From assembly GCF_034702125.1 (NCBI RefSeq), contig NC_085870.1, positions 4,023,695 to 4,087,694 of the forward strand: a stretch of 64,000 bases of DNA, written 5' to 3'. The notes under the pieces are model-generated. The model was not told where the DNA came from. It worked only from the letters and a program-made list of their open reading frames with translations, and searched no databases. Of the stretch, positions 40,401 through 50,936 are shown piece by piece. Both the position numbers and the translations under genes were made by a program. This DNA is from Engraulis encrasicolus. Taxonomy: Eukaryota > Chordata > Actinopteri > Clupeiformes > Engraulidae. How positions within the stretch are numbered: the stretch's first letter is position 1; the number at the start of each line of letters is the position of its first letter.

Positions 40401-40856
40401 TTGTGCTTTTTGCTTGAGTAAGTACCCAATGGATCTATTTTATATGGTGTGTGTCACAATTTCATTAACAAATAAACACTTGTGTTTTATAGTATCTAAC
40501 CAATGTTTGCTGTGTGCCAGCCACTTTATTTTTGTGATGTACAGTAACAGATATTCTTATAATTAACAAAGTTGTTACATAATGCACAACCCATACACCA
40601 AGAACATTTAACCGAAGACACACATGCATTAATTGACAAGTCTTTCTCATTTTGTGTTTTAGAGTTGATGACAGAGCCAATCTTCACGCAGTGTTGCCAA
40701 ACCCTCATTGGCTGCAAAACTTGTGTGGAGGAGTGGCATAGGAACTCCGACACCTGTGCAAAATGTAGGGGAAGTGTTGAAGGAGACAGCATGTTTGAAG
40801 TTAAGGGCCTATCAGAGGCACTGTCTGTCCTGAGGTCTCTTTTTGAAGAGGAGTAA
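37417..40856 (+). CDS. RING-like cysteine-cluster protein carried by the transposon, six exons
   Basis: join(37417..37512, 37771..38030, 38461..38651, 38761..38854, 40221..40417, 40663..40856): 1032 nt, 343 residues plus stop, all GT/AG and all phases consistent. The exon 5 acceptor could instead lie 3 nt later. Residues 1-80 (LKLSRIFQVSVDSLYLTDD) look like a compact globular domain I cannot name. A Ser/Pro/Thr-rich linker and a basic stretch (TKRRRMR, about 207-213, possible nuclear signal) follow. The C-terminus has Cys at 275, 278, 290, 291, 297, 300, 311 and 314, spaced C-x2-C-x11-CC-x5-C-x2-C-x10-C-x2-C. That is RING/U-box-like, but no His sits at the usual ligand place. The fold suggests an E3 ubiquitin ligase or protein-binding role. 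Its function in transposition is unknown. It is convergent with the transposase and fully open. Confidence 0.8.
38918..39570. mobile_element. Palindromic GGTAACACTT-type MITE inside the transposon gene intron
   Basis: Ends GGTAACACTTTCTATGAAGCC-like and GGCTTTAAGTAAAGTGTTACC-like. Long inverted arms carry ATTATAATGCACATTATAAT and CTCATGACTGG/CCAGTCATGAG. Flanks GATTAATC/TATTAATC differ by one base (7 of 8). Inserted in intron 4 of the RING-like gene. Confidence 0.75.
39690..40060. mobile_element. Partial TTAAAGGGACACTGTG-family MITE in the transposon gene intron
   Basis: TTAAGGGTGCACCATGTAAC then CAATTTCCAGAATTCATCC and GGATCTTCTCCATGATCTGCC, matching 27312-27673. The right end has decayed and its limit is approximate. 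Confidence 0.55.
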
Positions 40857-40885
40857 TATGTATTTGTTTACAGGTACTCGCAAAC

Positions 40886-40978
40886 AAGTATTTTTATTTT
40901 GTTTACCGAGTAGCGAGTGATGCAGAGTGTTTTTATTTTGTTTACCGAGTACTGAGTGTTTGTTTTTATTTTGTTTTA
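40886..40978. repeat. Short tandem repeat between the two convergent transposon genes
   Basis: Two and a half copies of a unit of about 38 bp containing TTTTTATTTTGTTTACCGAG lie between the RING-like stop codon and the transposase terminus. On the minus strand each copy contains AATAAA, so the repeat may supply the transposase poly(A) signals. Confidence 0.6.
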
Positions 40979-41070
40979 TTCTTTTTAGGTGGGTCAGAGT
41001 TCATACGCCCACTGCCACTAATTCCACTCATTTACATTCTTACATTTTTTACAAATCCCAACACAAATGT

Positions 41071-43563
41071 TTACACATTGCGCCGAGTTGTGGTAATGAG
41101 AAAGAGAAGCGCCTCTTTGTATGGTGTGAAATCATTGTTGACTGCTCTAGACAACAGTTCAGAAATGTCAGAATATTGTTCTGCAAACTGGTTCTCAGAC
41201 ATTAGTTTGTCTTCTTCTGTTAAAAATGGATCTACTCCAAAGGTAGATTGTGGTGTTAGGGTGGATCCCAGCTGCTGTCTGTAAAGTTCTGCTGCTTCAG
41301 CTGAGTGAGGCAACAGCTCCTGTGGATTTTTTTGGGACGCCCACCGCCAGCCAAGTCGTTTGGTGTTCCTTTTCCTATAAAATAAAGATACTGTTGGCAT
41401 TGAGACGTACTGTATGTGTGTCTGTTTTTAATTCTGTTCTAATTCGTCTGATGTTTGCAATACTGGTTATTTTACCTGGAATACGGTGAGCATTCCAAGA
41501 CTCCACCACTCTTGTAACACCAATCTGGCACAGCTGACCAGTCAGGCAGGACACGCAGTATTTGACAAGACTGTCATCCATGTCAAGCAATTCCTGGTCC
41601 ACCAACTGCAGAAGGGCTTTCTTCAGGGGGTAGTTGACACGGCTGTTTATCTCTGGCCAGATTCGTTCAACTGTGTGATTCTGAATATGAGGAAAAAAAC
41701 ATTAATTTATTCCAATGGTCAAATGAAAAAATGTCTTTTACACTACATTTTGCAGACTTCTCTACAGTAAGTGTGTTGGAAAGCATTGCAATTCTGAAAA
41801 ATAAGACTGCTGTTAAAACAAATTATTGTTTTCAAATAAACAATAACACATATTAACAAATAATTTCAACAGGGATAGCCACAGTGTGTGTTGGTGCAGC
41901 AACTATAGAACATACTGAACTGTACCCTTGTGGATGGAGTTTGCAAGTAAGGTCTTCTCTCTTGAGTGTAGCGATGAGGTGACAGCAGCTCCTGAATGAA
42001 GAGCGTCAAATAAAACTCCTTCCCGTGGTCCACGCGAACCTGGTCCCACATCCCATTAGCTAGTATTGCAGGCCTATTGGATGAAAAAGTTGGTTTTAAT
42101 TTGAGCAAAGCTTTTCATATGTAACCATTCAAAATCATTCTTTTAAAAATGTAAATGATTCGGCTATAAAGTAGGCTAACTGTTACGCTGACAGCATATT
42201 GTCACATTCGCTTATGGATACCATTTCCAGTGGGAGTATAAGAGCCTGTCAGTTATAGGGGACTACAGCTTTTCTTTGTAGGACATCCAAAATCACAGTC
42301 TACATATCGCAATCTTGATATCATATTGATATTCGCCAGCATCGGGCTTGGCTCATATAAATGATTGAATACTGTTATATGTGCACAAACTACACAATGT
42401 TACCTGAAAACATCTTCATAGATGGTAAGGTTATTTTTTATGGGCATGGTGGAGTGACCAACAATCTTTTTGCTATAGCCGTCAATGGCTACAACATGTG
42501 TAACCCCAAACATTTGCAACTTTTCATTCTGGTCCAGATGAATCTTCTGTCCCATGTAGTCGGCTTGGTATGGTATGGGGTTGAGGTTACGAGCACCCTA
42601 AAAGAAGACAAAAATAATGTGACAAAACAGGCTTCAACATTATCCTCAACAGATCCGGACACAGCTACACCTAACCTTAGGCTAGCCTACTTGAGTCAGT
42701 TTCATGCTTGGCTATTTTAACTTACAGGCTCAGTCTGGATGTGGCCAATTGGACTCTTTTTAGCCCATTAATTATTTTGCTGTTGAATAACCTTGAGAGA
42801 GGATGATCCATGTTCAGTTTTAGGGCCATTGGCCAGAGAAAGGATGCTGATGTTAGGCCTATATACAGTATAATATATGGCCACTGGGTGGCAGCGTGGG
42901 GTTGCGCATTGGAGGGAGGCAGGATGACCTTACACTTCAGGGCTATCCTATGCGCACTATAATCATTGATCCATGAATTGATTTCTCATCAGCTTCATCT
43001 ACAAGTGTATGTCTTAGTAATTGCGATGGTTATAAAGTAGCCTAGGGACACAGAAGTACGCCAGTAGATAAGTGACACACCGCTACCTCAAACATCTTGA
43101 ATTTGTATAGCCTAGGCCTACCTGGCGTCTTGCTTCATTGTAAGGTCGGTGTATAGTTCTAAGCACTGATCCTATACGAGTCTCTGCAGCATGTACCCCT
43201 TTCACGGCGAGGTACCCCTTCATCATCCTTCTGCCAAATGTTGGTCCCGTCTAGAAACAACAAATGACCTGCTTTCACCATACCAATCGAAATAAATTGC
43301 TTTGCACATGCACATAGGCCCATCAAAGAAGACAAGTGCAGTTTTCATACCTCGGCTATGGCTTTTGCCACCTCCAACTCCAGATGTTCCTCGGGCAACC
43401 CCCTCAAGTTTACGCAGTTGTCAGCACAGTACTTTCGCACATTCCGGGCTGAAAATCCTCTTCCGCCCCCACTTTCCACTGAAATGCGCGCAGAGATTTC
43501 TGACGATGATAGGCCTTGTTTAGCCAATTCTAGAATAATTTCTGAGTAGGGCTCCAAAGACAT
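41071..43563 (-). CDS. rve/DDE integrase-fold transposase, six exons, C-terminal frameshift
   Basis: Exons on the minus strand: 43563..43351, 43250..43122, 42597..42404, 42073..41926, 41680..41476 and 41374 onward. All introns are GT/AG and all phases match. Residues 1-50 form a helix-turn-helix-like segment ([20 protein letters not shown]). The catalytic core follows as [10 protein letters not shown] (D136), [12 protein letters not shown] (D153, conserved strand), VRVDHGKEF (D194) and NHTVERIW (E233), with 38 residues between D194 and E233. After [16 protein letters not shown] the frame runs to an early stop at 41256-41258, giving 335 residues. The -1 frame continues plausibly ([20 protein letters not shown]) to a stop at 41071-41073, so an indel in the A7 run at 41327-41333 probably broke the tail. 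Its role is to cut and paste the element by acting on the inverted repeats. TTTATT on the plus strand near 40892-40970 gives possible poly(A) signals. Confidence 0.85.
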
Positions 43564-43604
43564 TATTATCGCTTTATTCGCGCTTTATTGCAGTCTGAAT
43601 GGCA

Positions 43605-43838
43605 ACTTCCGGTGCGAGGATAATGAATAATGCTTGGTTTTGGTCCGTTTTTCCGTTTGTGTTGACTTTGAATTTCATTTTTTAAAGTGTAATTAAAAAA
43701 TGAAAATGAAAGAAAAATGCTGCGTTTTTCAATTGTTGGTTTTGGGCTTTAAAACGAAAATCAAATAAACCAGTCGTTTTTTGTTTTTTAATTCCCATTC
43801 AAAAACAGAAAATCCAATTACCAAAATATACACGGACC
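43605..43838. repeat. Right terminal inverted repeat of the 7.36-kb transposon
   Basis: 234-bp partner of the left repeat, ending CACGGACC at 43838. Its inner edge lies 42 bp upstream of the transposase start codon. Confidence 0.9.
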
Positions 43839-45444
43839 GTCATTATACAGAAACGGTTGAATTTGGCATACCTATTTCCACTGAAATGTATTTCTTCTAA
43901 TGCACTTAAAACTTCTTTAATATCAATATACAACTTCTTAACTTGGTTAATCCACACCAGGGCCAGCTTAATGTATTTTTATTATTTTTATATATTTCAT
44001 TAAAGAATGCATCTGTTGTTTTTTCGTCATTGGTGTTACCTAAATACAAACAGTATTATATATTTGTAAAAAAATATTTTTTAATTTAAACTTGAATATT
44101 CCACTAAAATCAGATACATGGAACCATAAAACCAAGAGAAATATCTGATTAAACATTTACAACTTCATTTAAAAATGTAAATAGTCAACATCATGTGAAT
44201 CTATGTGACTTTCGCCATCATTTTTTTCCTTTTCAAACAAAAAGGATTGGAATAGTATTCAAATAAGTTCTTGGATAGTAACTTTAAAACATGAGCTACT
44301 GAATACATCAATGATGAAAAAGAAAATATTGATCAATATAACAATAATTCAAGTGAACCAGGTCAAAAAGAGGTGAAAAGTAACACCAGTGACGTGCCAT
44401 AACACCAATGACACAAAACGTCAAACGGCCGCAAAGATGCCAATTTATTTTGGAAATGACCTATTTTAATTTCTTAAACTCATTCATAAACTCATATCAT
44501 TAGCATTTCATTTCATAAACTGATTCCATAAACTGGTTTCCCTACTCCAATTCCCTTATTTCTGATGTATTTGGTGTAGCTTTTACACATGAATGTCATT
44601 GGTGTTATGGGTTATTTTAGGCAGAAAAGTAACACCAATGACCACAAATTACAGTAACACCAATGACTTTTTTAGGGGAAAACCACAGTTAAAACAAACT
44701 GGCTGAATCTGTGGGAGACAATATGCTTTCAGTGATATCAAAATCCTTTACTTATTTGATGTATTCAAGTTTTATTTGAATTGGCTCACCTCTGTGGCTT
44801 TAAACTGAGTAACACCAATGACAGGCTTCGTAGCTTCATGTACAATTCTTCAAGAAATCATGACATTTTTGAAGAAATGAAGACAGATATCTGTCTTGTA
44901 TGATGTCTTTGTCCACTACACCTCCTCAAATGACCTCTTGCCCAGAAGGGACACCCAACAGCCAATTTAATTTTCAAAATAACAGTATTTTGTCTAGCAG
45001 TAACACCAATGACGTAAGTTTGAGTGACAGATATTTATTTAATATAATAAATATTATAAAACCATTCCTTAAATAGGTATATGTTGTAGTCATTCCATGT
45101 AATGCTAATGAAAATGTAAATGAGGTTAATTTCATTGAAAAATGTATTTTTAAACAAAAAAATATACAATATACTTTCATGTATCATATTAGTGACACAG
45201 CGTTTCTACGGGTATCCTTTTTTTAAAAGTTGATTAAAAAAAATACATGAATAAGTAGACCAATAGAGTTGACTTTTACATTACCAAAACAGTCTCTATT
45301 AATTGAACATATATAAAGTATGTGATTATCAGGTCGACTTTGGCTGTATTGGTATCTATAATGTCAGTGACAGCATTTTCAACCTTTTCTGTAGAATGAC
45401 CCTGTTATGGCTTTTATTCTGAAACTTTGCCATATAGGCCTACC
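43839..45444. repeat. AT-rich block with eight dispersed GTAACACCAATGAC motifs
   Basis: Motif or its complement at 44026-44040, 44380-44393, 44399-44412, 44595-44608, 44629-44642, 44654-44667, 44809-44822 and 45000-45013, in both orientations and unevenly spaced within otherwise unique AT-rich DNA. No open frame of note. Looks like the subterminal zone of a transposon or an array of binding sites. Confidence 0.6.
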
Positions 45445-46418
45445 CAGGGCTCTAAATTAACACACGCCAACACGCCAAACACGGGTGAAAATTAATTTTG
45501 GCTAGTAGAAAAAAATACCTACCCGCCAATTTGGCTAGTAGCGCCCGAGTACAGTAACTTATGAACGGTAAACCGCTGCTATTACGAACGTTATAGGGCA
45601 AGATTTCCTACATTACCCATGGACACTAGCGTCACGACGTAGCCTCCCACCGTGGGCTTTCCAGTGCATCGAGCGAGAACTCCATGCTGTTGCGCGCGCC
45701 AGGATTGAAAACATTTCAGACGACCAGCCTTCTGTCAGCTACTGCGCTCACACTATTCTGACAGGCAGCTCTCCTCCTATGCTCTCGTCGCTTTCGCTAC
45801 AACCTTTTTAATGTCACTACTGCTATTATTACTATATGAACCTTGCTGTAACAGGCTGCATTTTTGAAGCAGCGAGGCCCTGACCGTTTCAATAACAGGA
45901 CTTACGCAGATTATGCATAGCGCTACTTCTGTTGTGTAGAGTGTAGACTATGTTTTGTGCGAGTGATGAGAATGTGGCGGGGGTTAGAGCAAGGTTCTGT
46001 GTGTTGGTGAATGCTAGTAATTGTAAATAGTGACGTTAAAAATGAGTGGCTGTGGAACGAAATAGCGACCAGGGCAGAGGAGGAGAGCCGACTGTCAGAG
46101 TAGTGTGACCGTAGCTGTCAGTTCAGTTGTCTTCTGAAATGTTCAGAGTCCTGGCGCAACTAAATAATGAAAAAATATATAGCCTATAATATGCTTATTA
46201 TGTAGGCATCTAGTAGCCTATGCAGGCTTAGTGTATCTGTGTTGTAGAAACAGTTGGACAAAATTACCATTTAATTAGAAAAAAAATAACTAGCCTAATG
46301 CATAGTTTATTTTGGCGAGATTAAAAAAAATGGCTAGTTGAACTTCTGTTTGGCTGGTAAGAAAAAATGTCCACTAGCCAAATTGGCTGGTGGTGGAAAA
46401 AGTTAATTTAGAGCCCTG
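45445..46418. mobile_element. 974-bp non-autonomous hAT element with a GC-richer core
   Basis: Ends CAGGGCTCTAAATTAAC and GTTAATTTAGAGCCCTG. GGCCTACC duplicated perfectly at 45437-45444 and 46419-46426. Subterminal TTTGGCTAGTAG repeats on both sides. The core (45560-46130) is less AT-rich and does not resemble the other repeats here. No transposase frame. Confidence 0.88.
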
Positions 46419-46836
46419 GGCCTACCTATGTAAGCCTATCTGTAAAACTGCTGGCTGCCATTGACACATAGTCTATCTAATAGATTTCTCATTGTAGAAC
46501 AGACTACTGCCATTAGCCCACAGCAAATAAAATCAAATCAATCAAAACTAAATGTAACCCATTATTATTAACACATTATAACACATGTAGCCTATTATGA
46601 CTTTATAATAATAACAACAGGCTAACTGCATTTGTAGGCTATAGCACAGTATCATACAAGGCATGCGGTTCACACTGCTTGACAAATGGATAAACATCAA
46701 TGTTAAAAATGCAACTGACACTCTCTGAGTGAGGTCTGAATAGCAACTGACACTCTCCAGCTGCCATCCAAAGCCACACAGCTGAGGTGCCCTTCCCCAA
46801 TTCATGGTTTAGTGCAGACATCATGTGACTGCTATA
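46419..46836. other. Unassigned intergenic sequence
   Basis: Nothing recognised apart from the target duplication at its left edge. Confidence 0.4.
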
Positions 46837-47165
46837 CAGGGCTGGGCGATATGGAAAACAACTAGGCCTATATCACGATATGGATTACTTTATATCACGA
46901 TAACGATATATGTCACGATATAGCACAATTACATACGTTTTCAGTTATTCTCTTTATGTGCTCTTTAACAACCTTTCTTTAAAATAGATCTGTTTATTGT
47001 AATTTTTACAGTTACATGAACTTATAGTGTGTATTGTGACAATATGAAATGTAATTAAATGATATTCAATTGTATACAACTGATAAAATTACTATCACGA
47101 TATAAACGATATAGGAGAAAGTTATATCACGATAACAATTATATATCGTCATATTGCCCAGCCCT
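46837..47165. mobile_element. hAT-like MITE with GGGCTGGGCGATAT ends
   Basis: CAGGGCTGGGCGATATGG and CATATTGCCCAGCCCTA, with subterminal ATATCACGATA repeats. No clean 8-bp duplication seen. Confidence 0.72.
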
Positions 47166-47795
47166 AACTGGTGCATGCAAAGCTGCGGGTTGGTACATGA
47201 GGCAGATGGATGTGGCATCAAGTCAAACAGAACGACAGAAAGCTGTCTTACTTGATGGACAACTTCTGACTATACCTCGTGTCTATGCGCTGCGCTGGCT
47301 ATAATCCGGCAGTATACTCTGGGTCCTCCTCCTATATACTGTGCAGGTGTGTCGTTCAGTGAAGGTTAAGAGTAGAGCATGATGGATTTTCACTCCCGTC
47401 CCATCCCGGTCGCAGAAAAAAGATCCCATCCCGTCCCATCCCGGACTGGAGTAAAAGAAACAAATTCCATCCCGTCCACTCCCACTCAAAATCAATCCCA
47501 CTCCCGTTTCATCAAAAAAACATTCCACGACACACTCTGCTAGTTGACCTCCGTTACACATGTGTGGTGATGAGGCAAGCTCACTGGCCAATGGCCATCA
47601 AGGACAACTCAACACAGATCAGGACAAATGGGGACTGTTCCCATCACATGGGATAGACTAGTGGAAATATTCGAAATGTTTCACTGATGGATGCAACTTG
47701 AAATTCATTTGAGAAAGTGGAAAGTCATTCACATGAATCAAAAGTTCTTCAGAGGAAGAACGAACATGCACTTGATCATCATAGAAGCAAACAAG
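47166..47795. other. Unassigned sequence with a CCCATCCCG-rich tract
   Basis: 47385-47520 repeats CCCGTCCCATCCCG/CACTCCC variants and may be a degraded MITE. No gene. Confidence 0.4.
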
Positions 47796-47985
47796 TGGAG
47801 GGCGCTGTGGCGCAGCACGCAAAGCCCCCCACATTTGGGCTTGCATGCCCACGGGGACCCCGATTTGAGTTCGTCAGGGGTCATTTCCCCATCCCACCCC
47901 GTCTCTCTGTCCCACTCACTTCCTGTCACCATCTCAGACTGTCCTATCAAATAAAGGCATAAAATCCCCTAAAAATATATTTAAA
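47796..47985 (+). mobile_element. tRNA-derived SINE, family A
   Basis: GGAGGGCGCTGTGGCGCAGC head with A-box-like sequence, GGGCTTGCATGCCCACGGGG, a mutated B box (GATTTGAGTTCG), CTTCCTGTCACCATCTCAGA, ATCAAATAAAGGC and an A-rich end. Confidence 0.78.
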
Positions 47986-48272
47986 AAAGCAAACAAGTAC
48001 ACTAAAGAGCTTGGGCTACAGTAATCATGTCATTAGACTATAATTACCAATCCACCACCAATCTGAAGCGATCAAGGAGACTTTAAGGATCGTTTCATCT
48101 CATTCAGCATGAACAGGAGCTATTGTATAGTGGATGGATCAGGTTCTGCCACCTGAATGGTTTCCTTGCCCATTGCAGTTCCTGCTTTCCCCCTGAGTCC
48201 AAAAAAGAAAAAAAAAAAAAGGAAAAGGGGTAAAAAAAAAAAAAAAAAACCTGGGCAAGGACATCAGTGTAA

Positions 48273-48539
48273 GGTGCTGTTTCCACGTAGCTGGATCATT
48301 TTATATGTGGATATTTTTTTTCTCCTGGTTGCATTGGTTTTGGCCTTCCGTTTCCACGTAGCAGATATTTAAAATCCAGGTATAAAAAGAAGTAGAAAAA
48401 AATATCCTATTTAGGGGGCTGTCTGAAACGCATTTGTTACAATGGAGGATTTATTTTTAACCACACATTGCGTTTACGCCTCAACAGGAGGAAAAAAATA
48501 CCCTGCTAAAAAAATATCCTGCTACGTGGAAACAGCACC
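48273..48539. mobile_element. Harbinger-like MITE, GGTGCTGTTTCCACGTAGC family
   Basis: 267 bp, inverted ends as in 28658-28912, flanked by TAA on both sides. Confidence 0.8.
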
Positions 48540-48639
48540 TAAGTGGCGAGGTAAGTACTGATGGTCTCCTGCAGGGAAGCCGACAGGGTTGGAGAGTGAG
48601 AAGGGCGAAAAAGTACTCAGTTGTCTCAGAGACAGGGCC

Positions 48640-49010
48640 AGTGGTGTAGTGGGGATTTTTAAAGTGGGGGTACGCGATTTTTAACGTCATCAAATAATTA
48701 GGCAACTTATCATGTCAACCCCCCCCCCCCCAACTGTCCTTAATCTATCGTCATTGCTTCTCCGTTTTCGTCGGTTTGGTCAATCACCTGCAAAACTGCT
48801 ATTTGCTTATTCCTTTTTGTATTCAAACATGGGCAGATATTTCAGGAGAAGTGGGTGGTAGACTGCGTACCCCCGCGTTGCGTACTGCGCCCACTACACC
48901 CCTGGACAGGGCCCCCGAATCCGCCCCTAATTACATTATATGTATTGGGTCAGCTGGGGTCTCTCATAGACCTTTGCCCATGGGGCCCGGCCAAAGCTGT
49001 CAGTGGCCCC
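48640..49010. mobile_element. Two adjacent MITE remnants
   Basis: 48650-48905 has CAGTGGTGTAGTGGGG and CCCACTACACCCCTG ends. 48905-49010 resembles the GGCCAAAGCTGTCAGTGGCC end of the CCGACA family. Confidence 0.5.
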
Positions 49011-49242
49011 TGCCTGTCTCCTCCTGGCACAGACTTTACTACAGTAGAATCAGGGCCCATGCAGCCAGACTCCAGCCCACCACAATTTCCCTGGGAAATC
49101 TGTTCGCACTCATTTTCAAACGGGAACTTTGGCGCCTGGCGCTTGATATGCGACAATAGAACGTTCAATGAAGGACCCCTAACCCGGAACTCACCATTTA
49201 TTCCGTAACTCACCATTTTATTTACCGACACCCCCCCATCCA

Positions 49243-49400
49243 GGCCTGCCGACAATGGGGCACAAACAGGTATGTTGTCCCGAGCCCAGGGAGATAGGGG
49301 GGCCAGAATTGGGTCCCCAATTGCATGGTATGTATTGGGTTGGGGGCCCTTTCAGACGACTTTGTCCTGAGCCCAGCAAAAGCTGTCAGTGGCTCTGCCC
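49243..49400. mobile_element. MITE, CAGGCCTGCCGACA family
   Basis: CAGGCCTGCCGACAATGGG at the left, AAAAGCTGTCAGTGGC at the right. Confidence 0.6.
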
Positions 49401-49502
49401 CCAATATTGTTCTTCAGTGGGGGATGGAGACACAGACAGCGTGAATGTTAGACTCCGCAATCAGGACCTGCAACAGGACCTGCACCCTTCCTCCTCTTCC
49501 TC

Positions 49503-50757
49503 TTAAAGGTACACTGGCTACGGTTACATGATGCTTTTAAGTCCGATTTAATAAATGCGATTTAAATAGATCGGATTAAGAGTTATTTTGCGATGTGTAT
49601 ACATGGCACTTTCACTTAAATGCAATTAAACGTCTGGGGAAAATAAAGCATTGCGATTGGACTGAGGACGCACGTGCTGAGCGAGCCACATAAGGCACGG
49701 GGGCGTGGTCCAATGCCACCGAGATGCAGGTCATCTTCCCCACGAAAATCGTTGCCTCAGGCGGACTGAAATCACAACATTTCCCCCTTTCTCCCTGGAT
49801 CATTTACAATGCTACAGTAGCTACCCTGTTAGCATAGAAAAACGAGTGGTCAAATGGTAATGTGGAGTAACTTTGTTGTGCTTCATTACTTCGTGGGGCA
49901 CTTTTACACCAATATATGGAAGCCATAACATTTATAGACGCTTAGGAACTTTAAATTAAGCAAAACTTTCATGTGAAAATCAACAGGAAGTGCCGCCATG
50001 TTGTTCTCACTGGCAAAGAGTATGCGGTCTCTTGGCGCCATCATGTGGTCAACGAGCATGCGTGGAACGACTGGATTTATTGTAATTCCGAATAAAAGGT
50101 TACATGACAGAGGAACGTGTTTAATCGGATTTAAAAGAGGATTAAACCACCCACTTTAATCGGACTTAAATTTAAATCGGAATAAACTTAAATCCTGTTC
50201 GGTAAGTGTTTACATGATATTTTTAGAGTGGAATTAAGTTTTAATCAGATTTAAAGTGAGTTAAATCGGACTTAAGTGTCTCATGTAAACACATAGACTG
50301 TGCAGGAAATGGTCAAAAAAGGTATTGCAACTATGCTGATAATTGAAACTGGGCTGACTATTGCCAAATTTGATCTTTTCATGAAAGTTTACTAAGTAAT
50401 AAACTAATCTTTTCTATTATGGCCCAAGTACAGTCATCTTTACAGCTAGAAATGGCTATTTCTAGAAATTCAAAATGGCGGACCATGGAGAAGATCCCCC
50501 TTTTCATGTATGAAAAATTCTAATAATTTCTAGTATGGTCCAAGTACAGTCATTTTTGCAGCTAAAAATGCCTATATTTGGAAATTCAAAATGGAGAACA
50601 TCCCCCTTTTCATGTATGAAAAGTGCAATTTTTCCAGTCATAATGAATACTTAGAATTTGATGGTGATGGTAAGTATTCATGAAAAAGGGAGCATTAGTG
50701 AATGGGCAGCATGAATTCTGGAAATAAACAACTAAAAATCTCACACAGTGTCCCTGT
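49503..50757. mobile_element. TTAAAGGGACACTGTG-family MITE carrying a nested insertion
   Basis: Left end TTAAAGGTACACTG, right end CACACAGTGTCCCTGTA, in reverse orientation relative to 27312-27673. A foreign element occupies 49517-50296. The interior contains a segment of about 115 bp in two tandem copies (50400-50630, each with CAAGTACAGTCAT and AAATTCAAAATGG). Confidence 0.72.
49517..50296. mobile_element. Nested MITE with TTAAGTCCGATTTAA-type arms
   Basis: Left GGTTACATGATGCTTTTAAG with TCCGATTTAATAAATGCGAT, right AAATCGGACTTAAGTGTCTC and ATGTAAACACATAG. ACTG at both insertion edges (49513-49516, 50297-50300). Confidence 0.65.
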
Positions 50758-50936
50758 AGACCCCCTTAATGCGTGCCGTACCTCCAGTGGCACGCTGTAA
50801 TAGTCATTGAAATGTAACTACCATAGCACTACAATACTATGACACAACACAGGCCCTTTAGTAATGCACCACGACTTGGTCATTACCATACTGGTAACAA
50901 CAAATTTATAAAGCCGCGTCTTAAGGGGTTAAAGCA
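50758..50936. mobile_element. MITE with CCCCTTAA-type ends
   Basis: CCCCCTTAATGCGTGCCGTA at the left, GTCTTAAGGGGTTAAAG at the right, interior matching 16771-16948 in reverse. Confidence 0.6.

Larger units (their letters stand above)
36476..43838. mobile_element. 7.36-kb two-gene DNA transposon with 234-bp terminal inverted repeats
   Basis: The left terminal repeat (36476-36709) and right terminal repeat (43605-43838) are near-perfect reverse complements over 234 bp. They begin GGTCCGTGTATATTTTGG and end ACCGGAAGT on the inside. Between them lie two convergent spliced genes: a plus-strand 343-residue RING-like protein (37417-40856) and a minus-strand rve-fold transposase (43563-41071). The transposase ATG lies only 42 bp inside the right repeat, so the repeat probably acts as its promoter. 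Intron 4 of the plus gene contains its own MITE (38918-39570). No convincing target-site duplication is visible: the flanks are GGGAAATT on the left and GTCATTAT on the right. An rve-type transposase between long inverted repeats suggests an IS3EU- or Ginger-like group. That label is inference. Confidence 0.87.

Noticed and set aside
36468..43846. Target-site duplication for the 7.36-kb transposon
   Set aside because: GGGAAATT and GTCATTAT do not match at any reasonable length. None claimed.
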